From the NCBI RefSeq assembly GCF_029051645.1, contig NZ_JAACFS010000008.1, positions 171,224 through 235,223 on the forward strand: a stretch of DNA of 64,000 nt. Reading direction: 5' to 3'. Each line of letters opens with the position of its first letter. The stretch's first letter is position 1. This stretch comes from Bradyrhizobium sp. CSA112. GTDB taxonomy: Bacteria > Pseudomonadota > Alphaproteobacteria > Rhizobiales > Xanthobacteraceae. A program made the position numbers and the translations under genes. Below the pieces are notes generated by a model. It had not been told where the DNA came from. It worked only from the letters and a program-made list of their open reading frames with translations, and made no database searches. Shown here piece by piece: positions 18,946 through 29,021 of the stretch.

Positions 18946-20085
18946 TCACTTTTGCAGAAGCAGCCGCACCAGTTCGGCCTGGCGACGTGAGCCCGTCTTG
19001 TCAAAGATACTGGACAAATGGCTGCGCGCCGTTCCGACTGTGATGCCTAACCTGTCGGCGGCTGCCTGGCGACCATCACCCTTGACGATCTCAAGCGCGA
19101 ACGCGGCCTCTGCCTGCGTGAAACCAAACCGTTGACGTAAGTCCTCGGCGCGCGCCTGGATTTCCCCTTCGGGATCGGAGACGAGCACGATCGCGATAGC
19201 ACGTTGCGAGAAAGTCCAGGGGATGACGGCCTTCGCCGTTTCCTGCTTTACTGGCGTCACGACAACATCAAGCGGCAACCGCTCCGCTCCTCGCGACAGC
19301 GCGACGCCGCCGCCAGAGCCGGTTACAGCACTGGCATCACCAGCGCATGACTTGATCAGCCCGCGCAATGTCCGCCCGCCGTCGGCATCGGATGCGGACA
19401 AGGCGCCGGCTTCGAGCCGCAGGCCATCGCGATTATCGAGCAGCGCCCGGGCGGCACGATTGACGAACAGCGGCCGCGCCTCCGCATCGACAAGCAGAAA
19501 ACCCTGCTGCAATCCGTCGAGGCTGGTTAGCGCACGCTCGTTTGCGATCGTCAGATGATACACACGGCGCTGCAGCGCGACCGCGCGAACGAGATGCTGC
19601 GCCAGCGCCGCGAACAAACGTTTCTGGCTGCTGTCAAATGGCGACCGATCCAGCAGTCCGTGACTAGCAATGTGCCCGGAGGCCGCGCTATCGGCAAACA
19701 GGTTGGTGACCAGGGGATCCGCGCTGAAACCGCCCGGCCGCCACAATTCATTATAGAATGCGGTGTTGGTAAACTCGTCACGCGAGATGACGTCCGCACC
19801 GGTAAAGATCTCGCCGGGCCGATGGTTGCCGGTGCACGGCAAGGCCGGAATATTCAGCGTCCAGTCGTCGAAGCTGCGCAAGATATCCGGATCGGTCCGC
19901 GGCGCATGCATGCTGACGATGCCGTTCGCCGGGTCGTAAAACCCGAACACCACCTGCGGCCCGCCCACGGCATCGCCAATTCTGTTCAGGACGCCCGGCC
20001 AAAGCTGCGCATCGAGCGCGGCATCGTAAATCGATCCGACAAGGTCCAGCACCTTGTCCTCGCCGGATAGTCCACCGCCAGACAT
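18946..20085 (-). CDS. LuxR-type helix-turn-helix transcriptional regulator
   Basis: A 379-residue regulator. The C-terminal LuxR/FixJ-type HTH (about 320-379) reads FGFTQAEAAFALEIVKGDG, then GITVGTARSHLSSIFDKTGS. The N-terminal 300 residues contain a PAS-like stretch (LDGLQQGFLLVDAEARPLFV) and no receiver or autoinducer-binding motif I can identify. The start at 20085 (MSGGGLSGEDK) follows GAGG at good spacing; an upstream ATG at 20160 would add 25 residues. It is divergent from the trimeric autotransporter gene, which is a natural candidate target. Confidence 0.82.
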   Translation of the reverse strand: MSGGGLSGEDKVLDLVGSIYDAALDAQLWPGVLNRIGDAVGGPQVVFGFYDPANGIVSMHAPRTDPDILRSFDDWTLNIPALPCTGNHRPGEIFTGADVISRDEFTNTAFYNELWRPGGFSADPLVTNLFADSAASGHIASHGLLDRSPFDSSQKRLFAALAQHLVRAVALQRRVYHLTIANERALTSLDGLQQGFLLVDAEARPLFVNRAARALLDNRDGLRLEAGALSASDADGGRTLRGLIKSCAGDASAVTGSGGGVALSRGAERLPLDVVVTPVKQETAKAVIPWTFSQRAIAIVLVSDPEGEIQARAEDLRQRFGFTQAEAAFALEIVKGDGRQAAADRLGITVGTARSHLSSIFDKTGSRRQAELVRLLLQK

Positions 20086-20278
20086 TCGCCCTACCTCAAG
20101 CCCTGCCCGAACTGTGGCCCAGGTGCCATCCCGGCCGCAAGGCTCGATTATGGGCATCAAGCACGATGTTGCCGCGAAGCCTCACTTCGCAAACATCAGC
20201 TCAGAACGCTCCGTTTGGTTCGATGCCTCTGACGTTCGTCAGATGCGGCCCCTGCATGGCTTGGGCCAAGGTCGCGTC

Positions 20279-21517
20279 ATGGCAGACCGAAACAACAGAA
20301 TCATGCCGTCTGCCGTGGGAGCTTTTTGGATGTTTGATATTCGGCGCGGGACACTGCCAGGGCTAGTGCTAGCCGCCAGCGTTTCAATCGCAGCCGCAAC
20401 CCTCTGGGCCTTTCCGGCGATGGGCCAGCAATCCCTCGACGGCGGGACGGCTACCGGCGCCAATGCCTACGCTTCCGGCAATAGCGCGGTAGCGACCGGC
20501 GATGCCGCGACCGCGATCGGTCAGTTCAGTGTCGCGAACGGCACTCTCGCGACCGCGACCGGCGGGGGCAGCAACGCGACCGGCGACAACGCGACCGCGA
20601 CGGGCCAGAACGCCAACGCGAACGGCACCGCCGCGACGGCAACGGGCGTCAACAGTTTCGCGAACGGTTCGACCGCGACAGCGACAGGCACGAGCAGCCA
20701 GGCGAACGGAATTTTCGCGACCGCGACCGGCTCGGGAAGCACGGCGAACGGCACCGCTGCGACTGCGACCGGAAAATTCAGCACCGCGAACGGCAGCTTC
20801 GCGACCGCGACCGGCACGGGAAGCGGCGCGGCCGGCGCCCTGGCGACCGCGACGGGCGCGGACAGCGTCGCGAACGGCGCGCAAGCAACGGCAACCGGCC
20901 AGCACAGCATTGCCAACGGCACTACGGCAAGCGCCTACGGCCAGGGCAGTAGGGCTACCGGCGACGGCACCACGGCGATCGGCCAGGCAAGCCAAGCCAC
21001 TGCCACCGGCGCGACCGCGCTTGGTGCCGGCGCCACCGCGGCGTTCACCAATTCGACCGCTATCGGCAATGGCGCTACGACGACGGCTGTCAACCAGGTC
21101 TCGATCGGTACCGCATCGAACACCTACCGGATGTCCGGTATTGCCTCGGCGGCAAGCCTTGCTGCGCAATCCGGCCCGACGTCACTCGTCACCACCGATG
21201 CGGCCGGCAATCTCGCTGCGGCAGGTTTCAGCGGCCAGGATATCTCCCTGCTGCAATCCAACGTCGCGACGCTGCAGACGCAAATGCGCCAGGCTTTTGA
21301 AGGAACGGCGATTGCCATCGCCATGGGCGGCTCCGCGCTGCCGTCGGACAAGAAATTCGCGATCTCGACAAACTGGGGCACCTTCCGCGGCCAGAATGCC
21401 ATGAGCCTGGGCGCCCAGATGCGGTTGAGCGAATATGTGGTCGTCAATGGCGGTGTCGCCGCGGGCTTTGCTCAGGGCGGCGTCGGCGGACGGGCCGGCG
21501 TGACATTCGCGTGGTGA
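20279..21517 (+). CDS. YadA-like trimeric autotransporter adhesin (compact)
   Basis: About 412 residues from MADRNNRIMP. A long leader ends near FPAMGQQS. The passenger has about 13 head repeats of 14 residues built on ANGTxATATGxxS. A short connector (about 285-340) precedes a C-terminal membrane anchor of four strands (AFEGTAIAIAMGG to GVTFAW) that ends in an aromatic residue, as in YadA anchors. There is almost no coiled-coil stalk, so this is an unusually short type Vc protein. It probably promotes surface adhesion. ATGs at 20303 and 20330 are alternative starts. Confidence 0.8.
   Translation: MADRNNRIMPSAVGAFWMFDIRRGTLPGLVLAASVSIAAATLWAFPAMGQQSLDGGTATGANAYASGNSAVATGDAATAIGQFSVANGTLATATGGGSNATGDNATATGQNANANGTAATATGVNSFANGSTATATGTSSQANGIFATATGSGSTANGTAATATGKFSTANGSFATATGTGSGAAGALATATGADSVANGAQATATGQHSIANGTTASAYGQGSRATGDGTTAIGQASQATATGATALGAGATAAFTNSTAIGNGATTTAVNQVSIGTASNTYRMSGIASAASLAAQSGPTSLVTTDAAGNLAAAGFSGQDISLLQSNVATLQTQMRQAFEGTAIAIAMGGSALPSDKKFAISTNWGTFRGQNAMSLGAQMRLSEYVVVNGGVAAGFAQGGVGGRAGVTFAW
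20465..21030 (+). repeat. 42-base (14-codon) tandem repeats in the adhesin head
   Basis: About 13 imperfect copies of a 42-base unit encode the ANGxxATATGxx head repeat. The core GCGACCGCGACCGG recurs in many copies. Neighbouring units differ mostly at the codons between the two conserved Gly positions. Such repeats can vary in number by slippage or recombination. Confidence 0.8.
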
Positions 21518-22140
21518 CGGCGAAAACCAGTGCCTGGCGAATCCTCGGTGCTCTCTTGCTGGCAGCGGTCGTGATCGCATGCGGATTCCGCGCGCAGGCG
21601 GAGACGCCGGCAGCCCCCAAGCCCGCGCAGATCGATCGCAACGGGGTGATCATCCTGATCCGCTCGACGCTGCTCGCGCTGGATCAGGCCAACAAGACCG
21701 GTAACTACACGGTGCTGCGCGACATCGGCGCGCCGGGTTTCCAGACCAACACAGCGGCGCAGCTTGGCGAAATCTTCACCAAGCTCCGCAACGACAACCT
21801 CGACCTCTCCGGCGTCGTCGTGATCGAACCGCAGCTCAATCTGCTGCCGCAGATCGAAGCCAACGGCCTGATGCGTATGGCGGGCTTCTTTCCCTCGATG
21901 CCGACCCAGGTCAATTTCGACCTGTCGTTCGCGCCGGTGAACGGGCAGTGGCGGCTGTTCGGCATCTCCGTCGGCGTCGGATCGTCCGCACCCGCCGCGC
22001 CTGAGCCGCCCTCGTCGCCGATTGCGCAAAGGCCCCCTCCTCCGAACCACGCCAAGCAGGCTGCATCAGCAAAGCCCGCGCCGACTATCAAGCTGACGCC
22101 GCCAGAGAACAAGCCGACAGGCAACCAGCAACCTAAGTAG
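21514..22140 (+). CDS. Hypothetical secreted protein coupled to the adhesin
   Basis: About 208 residues starting at a GTG that overlaps the adhesin stop (GTGA), indicating translational coupling. A hydrophobic leader (ILGALLLAAVVIACGF) precedes a soluble domain of about 120 residues (VIILIRSTLLALDQANKTGN to WRLFGISVGVG) and a Pro/Lys-rich tail. I do not recognise the family. The Cys in the leader does not form a convincing lipobox. The coupling suggests it works with the adhesin, perhaps as a periplasmic partner, as SadB and similar proteins do for other type Vc adhesins. Confidence 0.7.
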   Translation: MTAKTSAWRILGALLLAAVVIACGFRAQAETPAAPKPAQIDRNGVIILIRSTLLALDQANKTGNYTVLRDIGAPGFQTNTAAQLGEIFTKLRNDNLDLSGVVVIEPQLNLLPQIEANGLMRMAGFFPSMPTQVNFDLSFAPVNGQWRLFGISVGVGSSAPAAPEPPSSPIAQRPPPPNHAKQAASAKPAPTIKLTPPENKPTGNQQPK

Positions 22141-22443
22141 GCCGAGCGCGCGGTTCTATCTGCAATGCAAGGTGCTGCATCTCGGGCAGTACAATTTCCG
22201 CAGTGGCCTCGCCGAAAGCCTGCAGGGCCAGAACCGGCGGTAATGTGGGATGATCCGACCGCTCGGTTACGGTGCCGGTTCTCCTAACATTGGTTAACGG
22301 AACAGTTTCAGAAGGTTCTGTGCGCCTTTTTATGAACAGGATGAGGCTTTTGAAGGGGGGCCAGAGTGGCCTAAAGGCTTCCCCTTGGGCCCGTTGTTAC
22401 CTATAACCCCGCGACCTGCCTGCCCCCATTTGCTGGAATCCGG
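22141..22443. other. Intergenic region before aroQ with a long inverted repeat
   Basis: No gene seen. A perfect 9-base inverted repeat (AGAACCGGC at 22230-22238 and GCCGGTTCT at 22274-22282) encloses 35 bases. It could form an RNA hairpin ending the upstream unit, or a leader structure of aroQ. The GC-rich stretch near 22357-22400 lies just upstream of the aroQ start. Confidence 0.4.
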
Positions 22444-22911
22444 ATGGCCCAAGCCTCTGCCGCGACGATCTATGTGCTCAACGGCCCGAACCTCAACATG
22501 TTGGGGACGCGCGAGCCGGAGACGTATGGCCATGCGTCGCTGGCCGATGTCGAAAAGCTGTGCGTCGAAACCGCGGCGCAATTCGGTCTTAAGGCCAATT
22601 GCCGGCAGTCCAACCGCGAAGGCGAATTGATCGACTTCATTCATGAGGCTCATGCGAAGAAGGCGGCCGGCATCATCATCAACGCCGGCGGCTACTCGCA
22701 CACCTCGATCGCGTTACATGACGCGTTGGTCGCGGTGAAAATCCCGACGGTCGAAGTTCATATCAGCAATATCCACGCCCGCGAGAGCTTCCGCCACCAC
22801 TCCTTCACGGCCATGGCCGCCTTCGCGTCGCTCTGCGGCTTCGGCATCGATGGCTATCGGCTCGCAATCAACGGCCTTGCCGCCAAACTCGGCGCCAAGG
22901 CCAAAACCTGA
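22444..22911 (+). CDS. aroQ: 3-dehydroquinate dehydratase, type II
   Basis: A 155-residue cytoplasmic enzyme converting 3-dehydroquinate to 3-dehydroshikimate in the shikimate pathway. Type II signatures are NGPNLNMLGTREPETYG (with catalytic Tyr), NAGGYSHTSIALHDAL and EVHISNIHARESFRHHS (with catalytic His). The length is normal for the dodecameric family. It leads the conserved aroQ-accB-accC gene order, with 78 bases to accB. Confidence 0.96.
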   Translation: MAQASAATIYVLNGPNLNMLGTREPETYGHASLADVEKLCVETAAQFGLKANCRQSNREGELIDFIHEAHAKKAAGIIINAGGYSHTSIALHDALVAVKIPTVEVHISNIHARESFRHHSFTAMAAFASLCGFGIDGYRLAINGLAAKLGAKAKT

Positions 22912-22989
22912 CTTCAAAACCCGACGTCGACCGACACCAAGCCTGACGCCTAAGCCGTCCACCCACATCGAGAATTCCGGATCAAGAGC

Positions 22990-23484
22990 ATGGCCCGCCA
23001 GCCCGAGAACAAGTCAGCGGACAAATCAGCCGCAAATCTGCAGAGCGACGACAGCTCGCTCATTCGCGAACTCGCGCTGTTGCTGGACGAGACCAGCTTG
23101 ACCGAGATCGAGATCGAGCGCGCCGGTTTGCGGGTGCGGGTCGCGCGCAATATCAGCGTGTCGGCGGCGATGCCGGCAAGCTTCCAGCCGATGCCGGCTG
23201 GTGCGGCGGCCGTCGCTTCCGCGGCGGCGGGCGCCGATCTGGCCAAGCATCCGGGCGTGGTCCCCTCGCCGATGGTCGGTACCGCCTATTGGGCGCCTGA
23301 GCCCGGCGCCAAGCCGTTTATCGAGGTCGGCACCAAGGTATCGGCCGGCCAGACTCTGCTGATCATCGAAGCGATGAAGACGATGAACCAGATCCCATCG
23401 CCGCGCGCGGGCACGGTGACGCAAATTCTCGTCGAGGACGGCCAGCCGGTCGAGTTCGGCGAGCCGCTCGTGATCATTGAATAA
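22990..23484 (+). CDS. accB: Biotin carboxyl carrier protein of acetyl-CoA carboxylase
   Basis: A 164-residue BCCP. The biotin attachment site is Lys130 in IEAMKTMNQI within a C-terminal biotinyl domain (about 88-164). The N-terminal part (about 20-55) is the subunit-interaction region, followed by an Ala/Pro-rich mobile linker. It delivers carboxybiotin from AccC to the carboxyltransferase in the first step of fatty-acid synthesis. The gene is 24 bases upstream of accC, so the two are surely co-transcribed. Confidence 0.96.
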   Translation: MARQPENKSADKSAANLQSDDSSLIRELALLLDETSLTEIEIERAGLRVRVARNISVSAAMPASFQPMPAGAAAVASAAAGADLAKHPGVVPSPMVGTAYWAPEPGAKPFIEVGTKVSAGQTLLIIEAMKTMNQIPSPRAGTVTQILVEDGQPVEFGEPLVIIE

Positions 23485-23508
23485 AATTCGTCAACGTCAG
23501 GCGCTGCG

Positions 23509-24861
<1,353 letters not shown>

Positions 24862-24985
24862 GGCCTCCCGAGCGACAACCTCCTGAAATATTCGATGGCG
24901 CTTGGAACCGACGGGTTCCATCGTACGTTGGGGTGTGGGGGTTCGCAGGGGCGTTTGTTCCGTTTGTCTATGACGCGAGATCACC

Positions 24986-26515
24986 GTGACCGCTGATGCC
25001 CAGCGCAGGCGCGCCGTGGGGCATATCCTGCTGCTTGCGGCGGGACTTTTGGTGTTGACCGCCATCAGCGCCGGTTCGGTCCACCTCGTAAACAACGCGC
25101 GCGAGGACGCGCGCGCCGTTCAGCGCACCCTTGAGGTTGAGAACCAGATATCGCTCGTCCAACTGCAGTTGCGGCGTGCCGAAAGCGCACAGCGCGGCTA
25201 TCTCGCGACATTGCGGCCGGATTTTCAGACCGATTTTGAGCAAGCCATATCCGAGCTGACGCCGGCGTTGACGAAGTTGAGCCAACTTATCACCAACAAT
25301 CCGGTTCAAAGGAGGCTCATCAACGAAATGATGCCGCTCTACGAGCAGCGGATCCAGGAATTCCGTACGACGAACGAACTGGCCCGGTCGAAGCGCATGA
25401 GCGACGCCGCCAAGATCGTGCGCGAGGGCATCGGACGCGACACCATGAAACACATCGACGATCTGGCCGGCCGGATGCGGGCGGAGGAAGATCGTCTGTT
25501 TGTCGAGCGTACGACCAACGCGGACCGCAGCCAGACGCTGGCGGCTTCGATCACCGGCATCGGCTCTGGTTTCGTGGTCGTGCTGGCCGGCATCGCGATC
25601 TTCATGGTCCGGCGTTCGTCGCACGCACGCGACGAGGCCGACGCCAGGCTGCGCGACAGTCATCTCAACCTCGAGGCCACGATCGACGAGCGTACCGCGG
25701 ACCTGCGCGAAGCCAATGACGAGATCCAGCGCTTCGCCTACATCGTCAGCCACGATCTGCGCTCGCCGCTGGTGAACATCATGGGCTTCACCAGCGAGCT
25801 CGAGGAATTGCGCGGCGACATCTTCAAACGGATCGCAGCGCTGTCCCGCGAGCAGTCCGCCGCATCGCCCGCCCCGGAAAACGCCACCGATACCGCCGAG
25901 CCCGTACTCGAGGGCTCCGACAAACAGCTCTCGGAAGACTTCTCCGAGGCACTCAGCTTCATCAAGTCGTCGATCGGCAAGATGGATCGGTTGATATCGG
26001 CGATCCTCAGTCTCACCCGCGAGGGGCGGCGCGAGTTCGAGCCAGTCTGGATCGATACCAAGGAGCTGATCGAGGGCATCGTGGCGACCGTGGCGCATCA
26101 GGCCGCGGAAGCCCAGGCCGAGATTCGGATTGACGCGTTGCCGAATATCGTCAGCGATCGCCTTGCGTTGGAGCAGATCTTCTCCAATCTGATCGACAAT
26201 GCGCTCAAATACCTCAAGACAGGCGTCCCTGGCGAAATCACGGTGCGCGGCCGCACCAAGCTCGGCTTTGCGATTTTCGAACTATCGGACAATGGGCGTG
26301 GTATCGACCCCAAGGACCATCAGCGCATTTTCGAGTTGTTCCGTCGCGCGGGAACCCAGGACAAGCCGGGACAAGGTATCGGCCTTGCCCATGTTCGCGC
26401 CTTGGTGCGTCGCTTGGGAGGAACCATGTCGGTCGCGTCGGAACTTCACCAGGGCAGCACGTTCACGATCACGTTGCCCATTAATTGGTCTGCCAACCGG
26501 AACCCACGGCCATGA
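24986..26515 (+). CDS. Membrane sensor histidine kinase with CHASE3-like sensor
   Basis: A 509-residue kinase with two membrane helices (about 13-35 and 190-208) flanking a helical periplasmic CHASE3-type domain with RRAESAQRGYLAT. The HisKA site is His256 in YIVSHDLRSPLVNIMGF. A roughly 50-residue acidic insertion separates the two dimerisation helices, followed by the HATPase domain (N box NLIDNALKYLK, DNGRGIDP, GQGIGLAHVRAL). The start is a GTG at 24986. The stop overlaps the ATG of the next gene (ATGA), so the cognate receiver is probably the following protein. Confidence 0.88.
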   Translation: MTADAQRRRAVGHILLLAAGLLVLTAISAGSVHLVNNAREDARAVQRTLEVENQISLVQLQLRRAESAQRGYLATLRPDFQTDFEQAISELTPALTKLSQLITNNPVQRRLINEMMPLYEQRIQEFRTTNELARSKRMSDAAKIVREGIGRDTMKHIDDLAGRMRAEEDRLFVERTTNADRSQTLAASITGIGSGFVVVLAGIAIFMVRRSSHARDEADARLRDSHLNLEATIDERTADLREANDEIQRFAYIVSHDLRSPLVNIMGFTSELEELRGDIFKRIAALSREQSAASPAPENATDTAEPVLEGSDKQLSEDFSEALSFIKSSIGKMDRLISAILSLTREGRREFEPVWIDTKELIEGIVATVAHQAAEAQAEIRIDALPNIVSDRLALEQIFSNLIDNALKYLKTGVPGEITVRGRTKLGFAIFELSDNGRGIDPKDHQRIFELFRRAGTQDKPGQGIGLAHVRALVRRLGGTMSVASELHQGSTFTITLPINWSANRNPRP

Positions 26516-26964
26516 GTAATGCCATGAGTAATCCAGTCACCATCATCATGATCGAGGACGACGAGGGTCATGCTCGCCTGATCGAGCGGAATATACGCCG
26601 GTCCGGTGTCAACAATGAGATAAAGCCGTTCACCAGCGGTACAGCCGCGCTGAACTACCTGCTCGGCGAGGACGGATCGGGCATCGATCACAAGGGCAGC
26701 GCGCTCCTGATCCTGCTCGATCTCAATTTGCCCGACACGACCGGCATCGACATTCTGAAGCGGGTCAAGGAAAACAAGTATCTCAAGACCACACCGGTCG
26801 TGGTGCTGACCACGACCGACGATTCCCACGAGATCAAGCGCTGTTACGACCTCGGGTGCAACGTCTACATTACCAAGCCCGTGAACTACGAGAGCTTTGC
26901 CAACGCCATACGCCAGCTTGGTCTGTTCTTCTCCGTCATTCAGATCCCTCCGGCCGCCATATGA
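26512..26964 (+). CDS. Single-domain response regulator (Rcp1-like)
   Basis: A 150-residue stand-alone receiver. The phosphoacceptor is Asp70 in LLDLNLPDTTGIDIL; the acidic pair is in MIEDDEGHARLIERN, with the conserved Thr in VVLTTTDD and Lys in YITKPVNYESF. There is no output domain, so it likely signals by protein contact, as Rcp1/CheY-like receivers do. Its ATG overlaps the kinase stop and its own stop overlaps the next start (ATGA at both junctions), tying the three genes into one coupled unit. Confidence 0.9.
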   Translation: MSNAMSNPVTIIMIEDDEGHARLIERNIRRSGVNNEIKPFTSGTAALNYLLGEDGSGIDHKGSALLILLDLNLPDTTGIDILKRVKENKYLKTTPVVVLTTTDDSHEIKRCYDLGCNVYITKPVNYESFANAIRQLGLFFSVIQIPPAAI

Positions 26965-28052
26965 AACCCACTACGCCGACACTGCTGTATATCGACGACG
27001 ACGCCGGGCTGGCCCGGCTGGTCGACCGCGGCCTGACGCGGGCTGGCTTCAAGGTCGTTCACGCGGCCAGCGGCGAGCAAGGGCTGGCGCGGCTGGCGCA
27101 AGGCGGCATCGATGTGGTTGCGCTCGACCAGTACATGCCGGGTCTCGACGGCCTCGAAACGCTGGAACGGATCATGGCGATAGCGGACGCCCCGCCCGTA
27201 GTGTTCGTCACGGCCGCGCAGGATTCGGCAATCGCCGTCACGGCGCTGAAGGCCGGTGCCGCCGACTATCTGGTCAAGGACACGCAGGGCGATTTCATTC
27301 CGTTGCTGCAGGTCGCGATCGACGGTGCGCTCAGGCAGGCCGAGCTTCAGCGAGCCCGCGATGAGGCCGAAGCCGAGGTTCACGCCTCGCGCGACCGCTA
27401 TGCGGCGCTCGCCGCCGAACGCGAAGTGCTGCTCCGCGAAGTCAATCACCGCGTCGGCAACTCCTTGCAGATCATTGCCTCGCTGCTGCACTTGCAGGCC
27501 AATTCGACGACCCAGGAGGACGTCAAGGCGGCGCTGACCAATGCGATGGGCCGCGTCGCCGCGGTCGCCCAGGTCCATCGCCGTCTCTATACGTCGCACG
27601 ATCTCAAGAGCGTGTTGCTGAACCAGTATCTCGAAGCCTTGCTGGAGGACCTCCGGCGTTCGGCCGAAGGCAACAGGATGTCGCGGCTGACGCTCAAGGC
27701 CGAACCGATCGAGATCGACCCGGACCGCGCGGTGGCCATCGGCATCATCGTCAACGAACTGGTGATGAACGCCGTCAAATACGCCTATCCCGACGGCGCC
27801 GGTCCCATTCACGTCGAGCTCAAGCCCGAGGGCGAAGACCTCGTCGTCGCGATCGCGGACGACGGCGTCGGTCTCAACGCCAAGGCCGACCCACGCTCGA
27901 CCGGCATGGGACAACGCATCGTGAGCGCGATGGCCGCCAAGCTGGACGCCAGTGCCGAGCGTGATCCTGCGCATAACGGCACAAGGATCGTACTGCGCTT
28001 CCGTCGCGCCCCGGCGGCGGTGGCGAAGACGACCAACGCAGCGGCGAGCTAG
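26961..28052 (+). CDS. Receiver-histidine kinase hybrid (HisKA_2/HWE type)
   Basis: A 363-residue cytoplasmic protein. An N-terminal receiver (Asp56 in VVALDQYMPGLDGLE, Lys in YLVKDTQGD) is linked by a coiled coil (about 120-155) to a HisKA_2 domain with His163 in REVNHRVGNSLQIIASLL, and to an HATPase domain (NELVMNAVKYAYPDG, DDGVGLN). It may relay phosphate from the upstream kinase/receiver pair to an unknown output, as in alphaproteobacterial stress relays. The last gene of the coupled trio, it ends 4 bases from the convergent IclR gene. Confidence 0.88.
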   Translation: MKPTTPTLLYIDDDAGLARLVDRGLTRAGFKVVHAASGEQGLARLAQGGIDVVALDQYMPGLDGLETLERIMAIADAPPVVFVTAAQDSAIAVTALKAGAADYLVKDTQGDFIPLLQVAIDGALRQAELQRARDEAEAEVHASRDRYAALAAEREVLLREVNHRVGNSLQIIASLLHLQANSTTQEDVKAALTNAMGRVAAVAQVHRRLYTSHDLKSVLLNQYLEALLEDLRRSAEGNRMSRLTLKAEPIEIDPDRAVAIGIIVNELVMNAVKYAYPDGAGPIHVELKPEGEDLVVAIADDGVGLNAKADPRSTGMGQRIVSAMAAKLDASAERDPAHNGTRIVLRFRRAPAAVAKTTNAAAS

Positions 28053-28056
28053 GCGG

Positions 28057-28851
28057 CTAATCCCGCGGCGTCGCCGCTTCGATCGCGCGCGCAGCCGCGA
28101 CGAGAACGTCGGCCACCTCGATCGCGCGACGTGGACTCAACCTGTTTCGCATGGCGGAGAGCGTGATCGCGGCGGCGGGCTGGCCGTCCGGAGTCCGTAT
28201 CCATGCTGAAAGCGACTTCGTTCCCTGCACGAGGCCGACATCACGCAGATTGTAGCCTCGGCGCCGCGCGAGCTGGATCTGTCCAAGGACCGTTGGCGTA
28301 TCGGTCCGGTAGGCCTTAAATCTCGCTTCGTTAGCCAGGACAATTTTGCGCGCCTCGGGCGCTGACATGGCGGCCAGTATCGCCACCCCCGCGCTGCTGA
28401 CACCCAGCGGCCGCCGCGCACCAACCTCGATCGACAATACCTGGATTGGATAGCCGCCGATGCGGCGCGCCACACACAGCGTATCGAGCCCGGTGCGCAC
28501 CGTGAGAAAGATGGTATCGCCGAGTTGCGCCGACGCCGCCGCGAGGTGGGGCTCGGCTGCAATCAGCAGCGGCGAACGCGATGGACGCGCCAGCGCCAGT
28601 TCAGGCACCTGGTGGCCGATGATGTAATTGCCCGTTCTGTCGCTGCGCTCGACGATGCCCTCCTCGATCAGGACATGCACGATGCGATGTACCGTGGGGC
28701 GTGTGAGGGACGTCGCCTGCACGACTTCAGCTAGCGGTACGCCTGTCTCGCGGCCGACTGCCAGGGCCCGCAACACAGCCAATGCCCGGCGGATCGCTTG
28801 CCCACCCTGCAGCGGCCCTCGCCTGCGCGCCTTTAACCGACCGTTTGTCAT
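28057..28851 (-). CDS. IclR-family transcriptional regulator
   Basis: A 264-residue regulator with an N-terminal winged helix (about 20-85; VQATSLTRPTVHRIVHVLIE) and a C-terminal IclR effector domain (about 95-260; GDTIFLTVRTGLDTLCVARR). IclR proteins usually sense aromatic acids or their ring-cleavage products. The start is the ATG at 28849-28851 (MTNGRLKARR); the longer reading upstream has no family similarity. It is divergent from the catabolic operon beginning at 29022 and is very probably its regulator. Confidence 0.9.
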   Translation of the reverse strand: MTNGRLKARRRGPLQGGQAIRRALAVLRALAVGRETGVPLAEVVQATSLTRPTVHRIVHVLIEEGIVERSDRTGNYIIGHQVPELALARPSRSPLLIAAEPHLAAASAQLGDTIFLTVRTGLDTLCVARRIGGYPIQVLSIEVGARRPLGVSSAGVAILAAMSAPEARKIVLANEARFKAYRTDTPTVLGQIQLARRRGYNLRDVGLVQGTKSLSAWIRTPDGQPAAAITLSAMRNRLSPRRAIEVADVLVAAARAIEAATPRD

Positions 28852-28864
28852 ACGCGTTGTCCGA

Positions 28865-28881
28865 TGTCCACAATGTGGACA
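28865..28881. promoter_or_regulatory. Palindrome in the IclR/catabolic operon intergenic region
   Basis: TGTCCACA-A-TGTGGACA is a perfect 8+8 inverted repeat 14 bases upstream of the IclR start and about 140 bases upstream of the divergent operon. A second half-match (CACAATTTTGTCGAC) follows immediately. Size and place suit an IclR dimer operator. This is an inference from position. Confidence 0.6.
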
Positions 28882-29021
28882 AAAACACCACAATTTTGTC
28901 GACAGCGGAAGGGGCGCGCGCAAAATCCGCGGTGCGGAACAATATAGGCGCATGCCGCTGGGACGGGGCTCGCGCAAAAACAAAAGGTAGCGGCAGATTT
29001 GCCGCTTTTCGGGAGAAGACG

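Noticed and set aside
20384..21169. Minus-strand Gly/Arg-rich frame opposite the adhesin repeats
   Set aside because: Its repeats only mirror the 42-base units of the adhesin.
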